From the NCBI RefSeq assembly GCF_023699475.1, contig NZ_JALXFV010000005.1, forward strand, positions 62,001 through 126,000: DNA of 64,000 nucleotides, written 5' to 3'. Below, piece after piece: positions 1 to 8,933 of this stretch (its first letter is position 1; each line of letters starts with the position of its first letter). Made by a program: the position numbers and the translations under genes. Origin of the DNA: Halomarina rubra (lineage in GTDB: Archaea > Halobacteriota > Halobacteria > Halobacteriales > Haloarculaceae). The notes below the pieces were generated by a model. The model was not told where the DNA came from and did no database searches. It was given only the letters and a program-made list of their open reading frames with translations.

Positions 1-33
1 GAGGGACCGTCGAACTCGGTGTCGGAACCGGCG

Positions 34-903
34 TCAGAACCCGCCGTTGAGGACGGTCCACGTGCCGAAGACGGCGAGCGCGCCGACGGTCGTCGAGGCG
101 ACGGCGTGGGTGCGCAGTCGGTCGAGCAGGTCGTGGTCGTGTTCGGTGATGCCCGCGACCTCGCTGACCTCGCTGCCGACCTCACACCGGGGCAGGAAGT
201 CGAGCGCGACGTGGAGGAAGATGCCCGCGGCGAACCCGAAGACGAACGCGTTCAGCGTCGCGACGTTCGGAAGCCCGACCGTCGCCGCCGGAATCGCGGC
301 GATACCGACGCCCGCGGCCGGCAGGAGGACGACCCACGGCGAGCGTCCCGACCGGACGAGTCGGCGGGCGGAGGCGTAGCCCGCCGGCCCCTTGTGCGAG
401 ACGATGGCGAGACCGAGCAACAGCCCCACGTCCTGCATCGACCCGTAGACGAGACCGATGACGAGCCCCGCCGACAGCGCGTGGGCCGTTATCTGGGCGG
501 CCGTGCTGTCGAACGGGAGGTCGAGGTGCGAGACGCGGTGGCCGAGCGTGTGGCCGCCGAAGCCGACGACGACGCCGGCCGCGATGCCGAAGCCGCCGAG
601 TTTGGGGTCGAGACCGATGGCCTGCGGGACGATGAACGCCGCGGCGCTGGTGAGCATCGCGCCGCTGGCGAGGCCGTACCCCCAGACGAGGCGTCGGGCG
701 TCGATGGCCCCCTCCGCGCGGACCCCGAGCGGGATGGCGACACCCATCGCCAGGAACGCGACCCACGAGATCACCAGCACCTTCCACAGACCCTCGACCG
801 CCGCGAGGGCCGTGGCACAGACCAACAGTGCGACGGCGGCGACCCCGACCCACGACGGGCGGCCGACCCCGGAGTTGCTATCGAACGTCTCGGCTACCCC
901 CAT
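34..903 (-). CDS. ZIP family divalent metal transporter
   Basis: A 289-residue integral membrane protein made almost entirely of hydrophobic segments. It fits the ZIP family, which moves zinc, iron or related divalent cations into the cytoplasm. A His-Lys-Gly-Pro-Ala-Gly sequence near residue 170 matches the HxxPEG-like metal-binding helix of ZIP transporters. Earlier histidines (GGHTLGHRVSH, around residue 115) and a late HVALDFLPRCE helix supply further potential ligands. The length is normal for the family. The ATG at 903 lies about 28 bp after a TATA element, so the transcript is probably leaderless. The substrate cannot be read from the sequence. The next gene upstream, an SDR on the same strand, has no clear functional link. 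Confidence 0.85.
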   Translation of the reverse strand: MGVAETFDSNSGVGRPSWVGVAAVALLVCATALAAVEGLWKVLVISWVAFLAMGVAIPLGVRAEGAIDARRLVWGYGLASGAMLTSAAAFIVPQAIGLDPKLGGFGIAAGVVVGFGGHTLGHRVSHLDLPFDSTAAQITAHALSAGLVIGLVYGSMQDVGLLLGLAIVSHKGPAGYASARRLVRSGRSPWVVLLPAAGVGIAAIPAATVGLPNVATLNAFVFGFAAGIFLHVALDFLPRCEVGSEVSEVAGITEHDHDLLDRLRTHAVASTTVGALAVFGTWTVLNGGF

Positions 904-927
904 ATGTTACTAACTCGATTGTGGTGG

Positions 928-935
928 TTAATAAA
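928..935 (-). promoter_or_regulatory. TATA element of the ZIP transporter gene
   Basis: On the minus strand this reads TTTATTAA. Its centre is about 28 bp before the ATG at 903, the spacing of an archaeal TATA box from a leaderless transcription start. Confidence 0.6.
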
Positions 936-949
936 CCCTCGGAGACGCC

Positions 950-1648
950 TCAGCGCGTCGCCTGCTTCCAGGTCTTCAGGTCCAGGCGGCCGCCGTCGAG
1001 GTCCTCTGCGGGGGCGTCGGTCGCCGCCCAGAGGAACTGGTCGGCGACGTCCGCGGGGTCGCGACCCCCACCGCCGGTGAGTTCGGTGGCGAGTTGGCCG
1101 GGGTCGACGACGCCGACCGTCGCGTCCAGTTCGACGGCGAACTGCCGGACCAGCGCCTCGGCGAACGCCTTCGAGGCGGCGTACGAGCCGAGACCGGGTT
1201 TCGCGTCGACCGCGACGCTCCCCGACGGGACGAGGACGCGGGCGTCGTCGTTCAGGTGCGGGAGCGCCTCCTTGACGGCGGCGAACACCCCGCGACCGTT
1301 CGTCTGGTAGTGCTGGTCGAAGGCGCTGTAGGCGTCGTCCGCCAGCGGCGTCTGGGCGGTCTCACCGTGGTAGACCCCGGCGTTCGCCACGACGACGTCG
1401 ATACCACCGTGCTCGCCCTCGCGGGCCGCCGTCTCCATCAGTCGCTCCATGTCGAACTCGTCGCGCACGTCCGAGCGCATCCCGGTCGCACTCCCGCCGT
1501 CGTCCCGAATCGAGTCGGTGACCGCCTTGATGGCGTCGGCCTCGCGGGCACAGCAGACGACGTGTGCGCCCGCCGCGGCGAACCGCCGTGCGACCGCTTC
1601 GCCGAGTCCGCGACTCGCACCCGTGACGACGACCGTGGTTCCGTCCAT
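950..1648 (-). CDS. Short-chain dehydrogenase/reductase (SDR)
   Basis: A 232-residue classical SDR, an NAD(P)-dependent oxidoreductase. The N-terminal TGASRGLG at residues 9-16 is the Rossmann dinucleotide-binding motif, and VVANAG near residue 88 is the NNAG-type motif. The catalytic Tyr and Lys are in SYAASK near residue 158, with the active-site Ser about 14 residues earlier. The substrate is unknown; these features define the superfamily only. It is divergent from the hydrolase gene at 1759, with about 110 bp between them that must hold both promoters. Confidence 0.9.
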   Translation of the reverse strand: MDGTTVVVTGASRGLGEAVARRFAAAGAHVVCCAREADAIKAVTDSIRDDGGSATGMRSDVRDEFDMERLMETAAREGEHGGIDVVVANAGVYHGETAQTPLADDAYSAFDQHYQTNGRGVFAAVKEALPHLNDDARVLVPSGSVAVDAKPGLGSYAASKAFAEALVRQFAVELDATVGVVDPGQLATELTGGGGRDPADVADQFLWAATDAPAEDLDGGRLDLKTWKQATR

Positions 1649-1758
1649 ACCGATTCCACTCGCGGCGGCCGCTTCGCCGTTTCGGAAGGAGAACCGACGA
1701 CCGGTCCGTCGTCCGGTGCTCCCACAGCTTTTTCGCCCCGGCCCGGGATGTCGGTTCG

Positions 1759-2376
1759 ATGAACGAATCGAGTGTCACGCTGGAAGCACACGGCGAGGAG
1801 TTCGGCGGCCGACTGGCGACGCCGGCCGAGGACACCGACCGCTGCGTGCTCGTGGTCCCCGGCGCGGGTCACGGCCCGTTCGGCGACGTGTTCGACCGGT
1901 TCACCGAGGCGGCCGTCGACCAGGGGGTCGCCGTCGCCCGATTCGAGACGTGGCGCGACCACGACGGGTTGCGCGCGAAGACCGACGCCGAGTTTGAGGC
2001 GGAACTCGACGCCGGCGTCGCGTTCCTCCGTGCTCGGGGCTGTTCGACCGTGGCGCTCGTCGCCAAGAGCTTCGGCGGCCGCCTCGCGCTCACCCACCGC
2101 CCCGACGTCGACCGACAGGTGTTGTGGGCACCCGCGATACTGTTCGGCGAGCACGACGACGCGCCGTCGGTGACCGCCGCGGAACTGGCGCGCGTCACCG
2201 CCCCCGTCCGCCTCCTGCAGGGTACCGACGACGAGGTCGTCAGCGTCGACACCGCCCGGGCAATCGACGACCACCTCCCGACCAGCGACCTGGTCGAACT
2301 GCCCGGCGAGGACCACTCGTTCCGTCACGACGAGCAGCGAGTCGTCGAGGAGACAGTGGCGTTCCTCTCCGAGTAG
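1759..2376 (+). CDS. Small alpha/beta hydrolase
   Basis: A 205-residue cytoplasmic protein with an alpha/beta-hydrolase fold, like the short dienelactone-hydrolase-type or KANL3/Tex30-type hydrolases. VVPGAGHG near residue 34 fits the oxyanion-hole loop, and AKSFGGR near residue 98 is the nucleophile elbow (G/A-x-S-x-G). LQGTDDEVVS supplies the acid and GEDHSF near residue 190 the catalytic His. All three triad residues are therefore visible. The substrate is unknown. The gene lies 77 bp upstream of crtD but has its own start signals. Confidence 0.8.
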   Translation: MNESSVTLEAHGEEFGGRLATPAEDTDRCVLVVPGAGHGPFGDVFDRFTEAAVDQGVAVARFETWRDHDGLRAKTDAEFEAELDAGVAFLRARGCSTVALVAKSFGGRLALTHRPDVDRQVLWAPAILFGEHDDAPSVTAAELARVTAPVRLLQGTDDEVVSVDTARAIDDHLPTSDLVELPGEDHSFRHDEQRVVEETVAFLSE

Positions 2377-2424
2377 GGGCGGTCGCCGCAATCGTGTGGT
2401 CCGGGGTCGGACCGAACAGCCCCC

Positions 2425-2430
2425 TTTTAG
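2425..2430 (+). promoter_or_regulatory. TATA element of the bacterioruberin operon
   Basis: TTTTAG centred about 27 bp before the crtD ATG at 2454 predicts a leaderless crtD transcript. It is the only good promoter-like element before the three tightly packed genes crtD, lyeJ and cruF. Confidence 0.55.
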
Positions 2431-2453
2431 GCGGTTCCGGGCGTCGAGTCGGT

Positions 2454-3977
2454 ATGAGCGAACGAGACGCCCTCCACGACCGCGAGGTGGTCGTGGTCGG
2501 CGGTGGGTTCGGTGGGTTGTCGGCGGCGTGTTTCCTCGCCCGCGACGGGGCCGACGTGACGGTGTTGGAGAAGAACGAGCAGGTCGGCGGGCGGGCCTCC
2601 CGCCTCGAAGCCGAGGGGTTCACCTTCGACATGGGACCCTCGTGGTACCTCATGCCCGACGTGTTCGAGCGCTTCTTCGCGCAGTTCGACCGCTCGCCGG
2701 GCGACTACTACGACCTCGAACGGCTGGACCCCCACTACCGCGTGTTCTGGAAGGACGGCGACCGGATGGACGTGCTCCCCGACGTCGAGGCGATGGTCGA
2801 GACCTTCGAGTCCTACGAGGACGGCGCGGGCGAGGCGCTCCTGAAGTACCTCGACACGAGCGAACTCCACTACGAGACGGCGATGGACGACTTCGTCTAC
2901 ACCGACCGCCCCCGCCTGCGCGACTGGGTCGACCCGGACGTGATGAGGGCCGCGCCCATCGGTCTGAAACTCGTCGGGACGATGGACGACTACGTGAACG
3001 ACTACTTCGACAGCCCGAAACTGCGCCAGATAATGCAGTACACCCTCGTCTTCCTCGGGGGCGCGCCGTCGAACACCCCGGCGCTCTACAACATCATGAG
3101 TCACGTCGACTTCAACATGGGCGTCTGGTACCCCGTCCGCAGGGAGGCCGACGAGCGCGACGGCGGGGGTATCGGCGTCGTCGTCGACGCCATCGTCGAG
3201 ATGGCGGAGGAACTCGGCGTCGAGTTCGTCACCGACAGCGAGGTCGTCGAGATAACCAAGCGAAAGTCCGGTATCCACGTCGAGACCGTCGACGGGACGG
3301 TGTACCGGCCCGACACGGTCGTCAGCGACGCCGACTACGCCCACGTCGAGCGCGAACTGTTACCCGAACACGAGCGCCAGTACGACGACGACTACTGGGA
3401 GCGCAAGACGTACTCGCCCTCTGCCTACCTGCTGTACCTCGGCGTCGAGGGCGACATCGACCCGCTGGCCCACCACACGCTCGTCTTGCCCCCGGAGTGG
3501 GACGGTCACTTCGAGCGCATCTTCGAGGACCCCGGCTGGCCCGAGGACCCCGCGTACTACGTCTGTGCGCCGAGTGCGACCGACGACACGGTCGCCCCGG
3601 AGGGCCACTCGAACCTGTTCGTGCTCGTCCCTATCGCGCCGGGTCTGGACGACACGCCCGAGATTCGCGAGCAGTACCGCGAACGGGTGCTCGACGACCT
3701 CGCCGACAACACGGGCGTCGACCTGCGCGAGCGCATCGTCTTCGAGGAGCAGTTCGCGGTGAACGACTTCGCCGAGCGGTACAACGCCTACGACGGCAAC
3801 GCGCTCGGCGGTATCGCCCACACGCTCCGCCAGACCGCGCTGTTGCGCCCGCGCCACCGCTCGAAGGCCCTGGACGGCCTCTACTACACCGGGGGCTACA
3901 CGACGCCCGGCATCGGCGTCCCGATGTGTCTCATCAGCGGTGAGCATACGGCGAGCGCGCTCGTAGAGGACACGTGA
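2454..3977 (+). CDS. crtD: Carotenoid 3,4-desaturase (CrtI/CrtD family)
   Basis: A 507-residue FAD-dependent phytoene-desaturase-family enzyme. The N-terminal VVVGGGFGGLSAACFLA (residues 11-27) is the FAD-binding dinucleotide fold, and GGYTTPGIGVPMCLISGE near the C-terminus is the family's carotenoid/FAD signature. In haloarchaea the copy directly upstream of lyeJ and cruF acts as the 3,4-desaturase of bacterioruberin synthesis (established in Haloarcula japonica). The subtype call rests on that gene order; the fold alone would also fit phytoene desaturase. A much earlier in-frame start is possible, but the ATG at 2454 sits exactly at the FAD domain and 27 bp after a TATA element. It overlaps lyeJ by one base (TGATG). 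Confidence 0.88.
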   Translation: MSERDALHDREVVVVGGGFGGLSAACFLARDGADVTVLEKNEQVGGRASRLEAEGFTFDMGPSWYLMPDVFERFFAQFDRSPGDYYDLERLDPHYRVFWKDGDRMDVLPDVEAMVETFESYEDGAGEALLKYLDTSELHYETAMDDFVYTDRPRLRDWVDPDVMRAAPIGLKLVGTMDDYVNDYFDSPKLRQIMQYTLVFLGGAPSNTPALYNIMSHVDFNMGVWYPVRREADERDGGGIGVVVDAIVEMAEELGVEFVTDSEVVEITKRKSGIHVETVDGTVYRPDTVVSDADYAHVERELLPEHERQYDDDYWERKTYSPSAYLLYLGVEGDIDPLAHHTLVLPPEWDGHFERIFEDPGWPEDPAYYVCAPSATDDTVAPEGHSNLFVLVPIAPGLDDTPEIREQYRERVLDDLADNTGVDLRERIVFEEQFAVNDFAERYNAYDGNALGGIAHTLRQTALLRPRHRSKALDGLYYTGGYTTPGIGVPMCLISGEHTASALVEDT

Positions 3978-4852
3978 TGGAACTGGCCCCGACCGTCCGC
4001 GACGCCCTCCCGTCCGAGGAGTCGCGACTGGGCTACCTCCTCAGACTGTCCCGCCCGCGGTTCTGGTTCTACCTCGCCGGGCCGGTCGTCGTCGGGGCGA
4101 CGTACGCCGCCAGCACGCCCGCGGAGCTGTTCTCGCCGGTCGCACTGGCGCTGTTCGCGTACTTCCTGCTCCCCGCGAACGTCCTGCTGTACGGTGTCAA
4201 CGACGTGTTCGACGCCGACGTCGACGCGTTCAACGAGAAGAAGGAGGGCCGCGAGGTGCGCTATCGGGGCGGGCGACTCGTCGTCGCGAGCGTCCTCCTC
4301 TGTGCGCTGCTCGCGCTCCCGTTCGCGCTGGTGTTGCCCGACACGGCGCTCGTCGCCTTCCTCGCGTGGGGGCTCCTCTCGATAGAGTACAGCGCGCCGC
4401 CGCTGCGGTTCAAGACGACACCGTTTCTCGACTCGGTGTCGAACGGCCTCTACATCTTGCCGGCAGTCGTCGCGTTCGCCGCGCTCGCCGGGGCGTTCCC
4501 GCCGCTGGCCGCCGTCGTCGGTGGCTGGCTCTGGGCGATGGGGATGCACACGTTCTCCGCGATTCCGGACATCGACCCGGACCGCGCGGCGGGCATCCGG
4601 ACCACCGCGACGGTGCTCGGCGAGCGCCGCACCTACGCCTACTGTGCGCTGTGCTGGGCTTTCGCCGCGGTCGCGTTCTGGTTCGTCCACCCCTTCTTCG
4701 CCGTCGTGCTCGGCGTCTACCCGGTCATCGTGTTCGGCATCGCCGCGTCGTCGGTCGACGTGAGCGACGCCTACTGGTGGTACCCCGCCATCAACACCGT
4801 CGTCGGCATGGTCGTGACGATGGCGGGGCTGTGGGTGATGCTGTATGGGTGA
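3977..4852 (+). CDS. lyeJ: Lycopene elongase / 1,2-hydratase (UbiA family)
   Basis: A 291-residue UbiA-family membrane prenyltransferase with about eight hydrophobic helices. NDVFDADVDAFNEKKEGRE near residue 75 is the first aspartate-rich motif that binds the Mg-diphosphate, and AIPDIDPDRAAGIRTT near residue 196 is the second. In bacterioruberin synthesis this enzyme adds C5 units to the ends of lycopene and hydrates the 1,2 bond. Position between crtD and cruF supports that role over quinone or heme prenylation. The ATG at 3977 uses the last base of the crtD stop codon, so the two are probably translationally coupled. A GTG three bases earlier is also in frame. Confidence 0.88.
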   Translation: MELAPTVRDALPSEESRLGYLLRLSRPRFWFYLAGPVVVGATYAASTPAELFSPVALALFAYFLLPANVLLYGVNDVFDADVDAFNEKKEGREVRYRGGRLVVASVLLCALLALPFALVLPDTALVAFLAWGLLSIEYSAPPLRFKTTPFLDSVSNGLYILPAVVAFAALAGAFPPLAAVVGGWLWAMGMHTFSAIPDIDPDRAAGIRTTATVLGERRTYAYCALCWAFAAVAFWFVHPFFAVVLGVYPVIVFGIAASSVDVSDAYWWYPAINTVVGMVVTMAGLWVMLYG

Positions 4853-4921
4853 GCGTCGAGCGCGTCGCCGACTCGCCGGACGGCGGCGGGGGGCGCGACC
4901 GGGCGTCACCGGAGGCGTGCG

Positions 4922-5800
4922 ATGACCGAGAGCGCGACCGCCACGCGCGAGTGGTCCCGCGACCGCGTCGAGGACCGACTGGACGCGCTGGTCCGCGAGA
5001 ACCGCTTCACCATCTCGGTCGTGTTCCCGCTCGTGGGCGCGCTGTCACTGGTCGCGAGCGCCGAGGGCTGGTTCCCGCCCGCGCTGTCGTTCCTCGAGTT
5101 CAACCCGTACTTCGTGCTGTTCGGCGTCGTCGTGATGCGCCTCCCGCTGGTGGCGGGGGTCGCACCGCTCGTCGGCCGGAAGGCGACCGTCGCGCTGCTC
5201 GCGCTGGCGGGCTACGCCTACGGCATCGAGTACCTCGGTGTCACGACGGGCCAACCGTACGGCGCGTTCGAGTACACCATCGAACTCGGACCGATGCTGT
5301 TCGGCGTCATCCCCGTCGCCCTGCCCGTGTTCTTCTTCCCGCTCGTGCTCAACAGCTACCTGCTCTGTCTGCTGTTGCTCGGCGACCGGGCCGACAGCGC
5401 GCTGGTGCGACTCCCCGTCGCCGTCGCCGCCGTGGTCGCGATGGACCTCGTGTTGGACCCCGCCGCCGTCGCCGTCCAGTTCTGGGCGTACGACGCGGGC
5501 GGCGTCTACTACGGCGTCCCCGTCTCGAACTACCTCGGGTGGGTCGTCTCCGCGACCGTCTCCGTGGCCGCGTTCGACTGGGGCTTTTCGAGGAGTGGCC
5601 TGCTCGACCGGGTGCGAGAGTGCGAGTTCATGCTCGACGACCTGGTGAGCTTCGTCATCCTCTGGGGAGTCATCAACCTGTTCTACGCGAACTGGGTGCC
5701 CGCGGCCGTCGCCGCGCTGTTCGGTCTCGGTCTGCTGGCGACCGACCGCTTCGACTTCGACGTGCGGGGGACGACGCCGCTTCGCTACATCGGGCGGTAA
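4922..5800 (+). CDS. cruF: Bisanhydrobacterioruberin hydratase (CruF)
   Basis: A 292-residue membrane protein with about seven hydrophobic helices, of the DUF422/CruF carotenoid hydratase family. The sequence around residue 105-120 (GVTTGQPYGAFEYTIELGP) carries the G-x-PYG-x-FEY-x-x-x-LGP signature. CruF hydrates the C50 carotenoid bisanhydrobacterioruberin to bacterioruberin, the red membrane pigment that stiffens the membrane and protects against light damage. It is the third gene of crtD-lyeJ-cruF, the order known in haloarchaea. A 69-bp gap separates it from lyeJ, and it follows on the same strand without an obvious new promoter. Confidence 0.88.
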   Translation: MTESATATREWSRDRVEDRLDALVRENRFTISVVFPLVGALSLVASAEGWFPPALSFLEFNPYFVLFGVVVMRLPLVAGVAPLVGRKATVALLALAGYAYGIEYLGVTTGQPYGAFEYTIELGPMLFGVIPVALPVFFFPLVLNSYLLCLLLLGDRADSALVRLPVAVAAVVAMDLVLDPAAVAVQFWAYDAGGVYYGVPVSNYLGWVVSATVSVAAFDWGFSRSGLLDRVRECEFMLDDLVSFVILWGVINLFYANWVPAAVAALFGLGLLATDRFDFDVRGTTPLRYIGR

Positions 5801-5866
5801 ACCCCGGGCCTCGACTCGCTCACCGCCACCACCACAACTTACCGCGTGGGCCGACGAACCACGACC

Positions 5867-6340
5867 ATGCTCACTGCACGCGACGTGATGACGCACGACG
5901 TGGAGACGGTCGAACCGGACGACGAGGTGGGCGACGTGCTCACGCGACTCGGGAAGGCGCAGTTCAACGGCTTCCCGGTCGTCGATTCGGAGCGTGGTGA
6001 CCTCGTCGGTATCGTCACGCAGGGCGACCTCGTGCGCCTGTTCAAGAAGACCGACCGCGCGTTCTGGATTCCCGTCGGCCTCCCGCCGTTCCTCGAGACC
6101 GTCACCTACTCCGTCGACGTCTCGGGGGACGACTTCGACGTCGACGTCGACAGACCCATCAGCGAGGTGATGACCACCGACGTGGTGACCGTCGCTCCCG
6201 ACGACGACCTCGACCGCCTGCTGGAGTTGCTGTCGGGGGAGATCAACCGCCTCCCGGTGCTCGACGGCGACACGCTCGTCGGCATCGTCACTCGCGAGGA
6301 CCTGATTCGAGCGGTCCGCGACGAACGGGCCGAGGCGTGA
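5867..6340 (+). CDS. Two-CBS-domain protein
   Basis: A 157-residue soluble protein consisting of two CBS domains (residues about 5-60 and 98-155). Each ends in the typical D-x-LVGIVT-x-x-D strand-helix, at residues about 43 and 139. Paired CBS domains bind adenine nucleotides or SAM and usually act as regulatory or sensor modules; no effector domain is attached. About 35 residues between the domains (a GLPPFLETVTYSVDVSG segment) are unlike CBS and may contact a partner. I chose the ATG at 5867 because MLTARDVMT is the normal beginning of such proteins. The gene is convergent with crtB, 36 bp away. Confidence 0.85.
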   Translation: MLTARDVMTHDVETVEPDDEVGDVLTRLGKAQFNGFPVVDSERGDLVGIVTQGDLVRLFKKTDRAFWIPVGLPPFLETVTYSVDVSGDDFDVDVDRPISEVMTTDVVTVAPDDDLDRLLELLSGEINRLPVLDGDTLVGIVTREDLIRAVRDERAEA

Positions 6341-6376
6341 GACGGGCGAGCGTCGCAGTCAGAGGCCCAGAGCGGG

Positions 6377-7339
6377 TTACTGGACGGGGCGTGGCTCGCC
6401 GGCTTCGCGGCCGGAGCGACGCTCTTCTGCCATCGGGATGGCGCTGACGCGGGCGAACACCGACTCGGGGTCCTTCGACAGCGCCCAGTACGCGCGGGTC
6501 CGGACGACCAGCGAGAGCTTCCGGCGCGTGCTCAACTGCGGCGTCGAGGAGAACACGTCGTAGTCCGCGTGCCGGATGGCGCGGTGGTGGTCGGCGTACA
6601 GCACCGCCGCGAGGAGGACGGCGAACTGGCAGTCCCGGGGCAGGAACTTGATGCCGGCGACGCCCTCGCGGTACAGTCCCTCGGCGCGTCGAAGCTCCTC
6701 TCGAACCGCGGCCTCGGCGTGCTCGTCGAACTCCGCGCGCTCGATCTGTTCGTCGGTGACGCCGTGGCGCTCGAGCGTGGTCTGGGGGAGGTAGATGCGC
6801 CCCCGGTCGCGGATGTCCTCGCGGACGTCGCGGACGAAGTTGGTCAACTGGAACGCCTCGCCGAGCGCCCGCGCGTGGGGGCGAGCGCGCTCGTCGTCCT
6901 CCGGCGTCGGGGACATGACGGTGGTCATCATCTCGCCGACGGCCGCGGCCGACCCGCGCATGTACGCCTCCAACTCCCCGTAGTCGGCGTAGCGGGTCTT
7001 CTCGACGTCGGTGAGCATGGCGTCGACGAACACGTTCACCTCCTCGTCGCTGATGCCGTTCTCCGCTTTGAGTTCCCGAAACGCCGAGAGCACCGGGTCG
7101 TCGGTCGGCTCCTCGCCGAGGACGGCCGCCCGAATCGCCTCCAGCCGGTCGCGTTGCTCGGCCGGCGTGAGCTGGTTCTCCTCGTCGTCGACCACCTCGT
7201 CGGCGATGCGGAAGAACGCGTAGAGGACGTACGTGGACTGGCGAACCCGTTCGGGCAGCACTCTCGTCGCGAAGTAGAAGGTCTTCCCAGTTCGCCGGTG
7301 AATCGACTTGCTCTGGGCTAACTGCGATTTGTTGACCAT
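6377..7339 (-). CDS. crtB: Phytoene synthase
   Basis: A 320-residue trans-isoprenyl-diphosphate synthase (head-to-head type). It condenses two geranylgeranyl diphosphates to phytoene, the first committed carotenoid step. The two aspartate-rich motifs are visible: ADEVVDDEE near residue 50 and VRDVREDIRDRGRIYLP near residue 172, the latter an almost exact phytoene/squalene synthase signature. YALSTYVLYAFFR-type N-terminal residues also match. I chose MVNKSQ (7339) because it lines up with the family; an upstream in-frame start would add 23 unlikely residues. Possible TATA elements lie at plus-strand 7354-7359 and 7376-7381. It supplies the pathway completed by crtD, lyeJ and cruF on the other strand. 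Confidence 0.92.
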   Translation of the reverse strand: MVNKSQLAQSKSIHRRTGKTFYFATRVLPERVRQSTYVLYAFFRIADEVVDDEENQLTPAEQRDRLEAIRAAVLGEEPTDDPVLSAFRELKAENGISDEEVNVFVDAMLTDVEKTRYADYGELEAYMRGSAAAVGEMMTTVMSPTPEDDERARPHARALGEAFQLTNFVRDVREDIRDRGRIYLPQTTLERHGVTDEQIERAEFDEHAEAAVREELRRAEGLYREGVAGIKFLPRDCQFAVLLAAVLYADHHRAIRHADYDVFSSTPQLSTRRKLSLVVRTRAYWALSKDPESVFARVSAIPMAEERRSGREAGEPRPVQ

Positions 7340-7475
7340 GGGGCCTCGTAGGGTATAAACTACGGCAGGGACCGGCTTATGCCTTTGTGCCACACACCCA
7401 GGTTGCACCTTCGGCGCACGGTTTTAGCCGTGAAGCACCAACTCCGTCCAGACAGCGACGAGACTGGCGGAGCGA

Positions 7476-8912
7476 CTACCGCAGGTAGCCCCACGCCGCC
7501 AGGCGGTCACCGTCGCCGGCGCGTTCGGTGTTGAGCGCGCGGGGCGTGCCTCCACCCTCGAACCACCGGTCGCCGATGTCGTCGCGGAAGTACGCCGAGG
7601 GGAGGACGACCTTCGAGACGCGTTCGTAGGCCTCGCGCTGGGCGGCCCGCATCGTCTCGCCACACCCGGCGACGGTCAACACGACGCCCGAGGAACCCTC
7701 GACGCGCCACTGGCCCCGCTCGCCGGGGTCGGTCGGAGTCCCGTCGGTAGCGACTCGCTTGACGTCCTCGATGTGGAGACCGTCGGGACGGGCGTCGACG
7801 TTCGACTCGTCCGTGTCCTCGCCGTCGGCACCGCCCGCCGTGACCGTCCCCCCGTCCGCGGCGCTCGCGGGGTCGTCGCGTGCCCAGGCGATGGCCGCGT
7901 CGTAGGAGGTCTCGCGGAACGTCTCCTCGTCGTCGAACGGGAACGGTGGCACGCACACCCGGACGCCGACCTGGTAGCCGGATTTCACCCGCAGTTCGGG
8001 AGCGTCGCCGGTCGCCAGTCCGTAGAAGAACTCCCCGAGGGGCGTCTCCATCCCGGCGGCCTGCACGAAGATGGAGGGGTAGCCGAATCGCGGGGTGAAC
8101 TCCAGCGGGTAGACGCCGTCGGGGGTGGCGATGCAGTTGAGGTCGATGCTCCCGACGTAGCCCTCCGCGGCCAGCAGGTCCTCACACCGGCCGAGCGTGC
8201 GGTCGAACAGGTCGACGCGCTCGGTCCAGAACATGCTGGTCCCCATCTCGCCGGTCGAAGGACCGACGTTGCCCGGGAACAGCTTCTTGTGCTCGAAGTT
8301 GACGTTCACCGGTTCGACGAACGACTCGCCGTCGAAGAAGCCCGTGACCGCCACCTCGACGCCGGTCGCACGGCGCTGAAGCTGGAACCCCGCCATGCGG
8401 TCGCCCCAGGCCTCTTCGTAGGCGTCGAGCACGTCGACGACGTCGCCACCGTCGGCGTCGCGTCCGACGTACACAAGCCGTTTGACGTTCTGGACCTCAC
8501 CCGAGGGTTTGACGACGTAGGGGGCGGGGTTCTCCCGGACCCACGCGCGGGCCGCGCCGAAGTCGGTGAACTCGCGGTGGGGGAGCACGTCCGCGCCCGC
8601 CTCGGCGAGCACCTCCTGGGCGAACCCCCGGTCGTCTTCGAGGCGGTCGGTGAGTTCGGTCCCGCCGACGACGGGGACGCCGTCGGCCCGGAGGCGTTCG
8701 GCCTCGGTGCCGAACCCCCAGACGTCGTCGAACACGACGAGGTCGGCCCACGACTCGTGGTCGCCCCAGTCGTCGACCTTCTCGACGAACCCGTCTGCGA
8801 CGTGTCGCTCGTGGTCGTTCTCGATGCAGTACCGGACGTCGTGGCCTTCGCGGCTCATCCGCCACGCGATGTCGCCGATGAGACCATCCTTGGAGGCGAA
8901 CAGGACGTTCAT
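7476..8912 (-). CDS. PurD-like ATP-grasp ligase
   Basis: A 478-residue ATP-grasp enzyme resembling phosphoribosylamine-glycine ligase (GAR synthetase). An N-terminal Rossmann-like domain (MNVLFASKDGLIGDIA) is followed by the ATP-grasp core, with VVKPSGEVQNVKRL near residue 138 and the metal-binding EFTPRFGYPS near residue 288. The tail AGCGETMRAAQREAYERVS...FRDDIGDRW resembles the PurD C-terminal domain. It lacks the GGGGREHA start of canonical PurD and has an acidic low-complexity insert near residues 365-395, so it may be a paralogue with another substrate. The 43 residues after the PurD-like core are extra. It is divergent from the UspA gene, with 51 bp between the two starts. Confidence 0.75.
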   Translation of the reverse strand: MNVLFASKDGLIGDIAWRMSREGHDVRYCIENDHERHVADGFVEKVDDWGDHESWADLVVFDDVWGFGTEAERLRADGVPVVGGTELTDRLEDDRGFAQEVLAEAGADVLPHREFTDFGAARAWVRENPAPYVVKPSGEVQNVKRLVYVGRDADGGDVVDVLDAYEEAWGDRMAGFQLQRRATGVEVAVTGFFDGESFVEPVNVNFEHKKLFPGNVGPSTGEMGTSMFWTERVDLFDRTLGRCEDLLAAEGYVGSIDLNCIATPDGVYPLEFTPRFGYPSIFVQAAGMETPLGEFFYGLATGDAPELRVKSGYQVGVRVCVPPFPFDDEETFRETSYDAAIAWARDDPASAADGGTVTAGGADGEDTDESNVDARPDGLHIEDVKRVATDGTPTDPGERGQWRVEGSSGVVLTVAGCGETMRAAQREAYERVSKVVLPSAYFRDDIGDRWFEGGGTPRALNTERAGDGDRLAAWGYLR

Positions 8913-8933
8913 ACCCCGCGCTCGGCGGGGACG

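Noticed and set aside
2427-3344. Long minus-strand frame opposite crtD
   Set aside because: High-GC genes give long antisense frames; its Val/Asp/Arg composition mirrors the crtD codons and no motif is present. The same applies to many antisense frames across the window.
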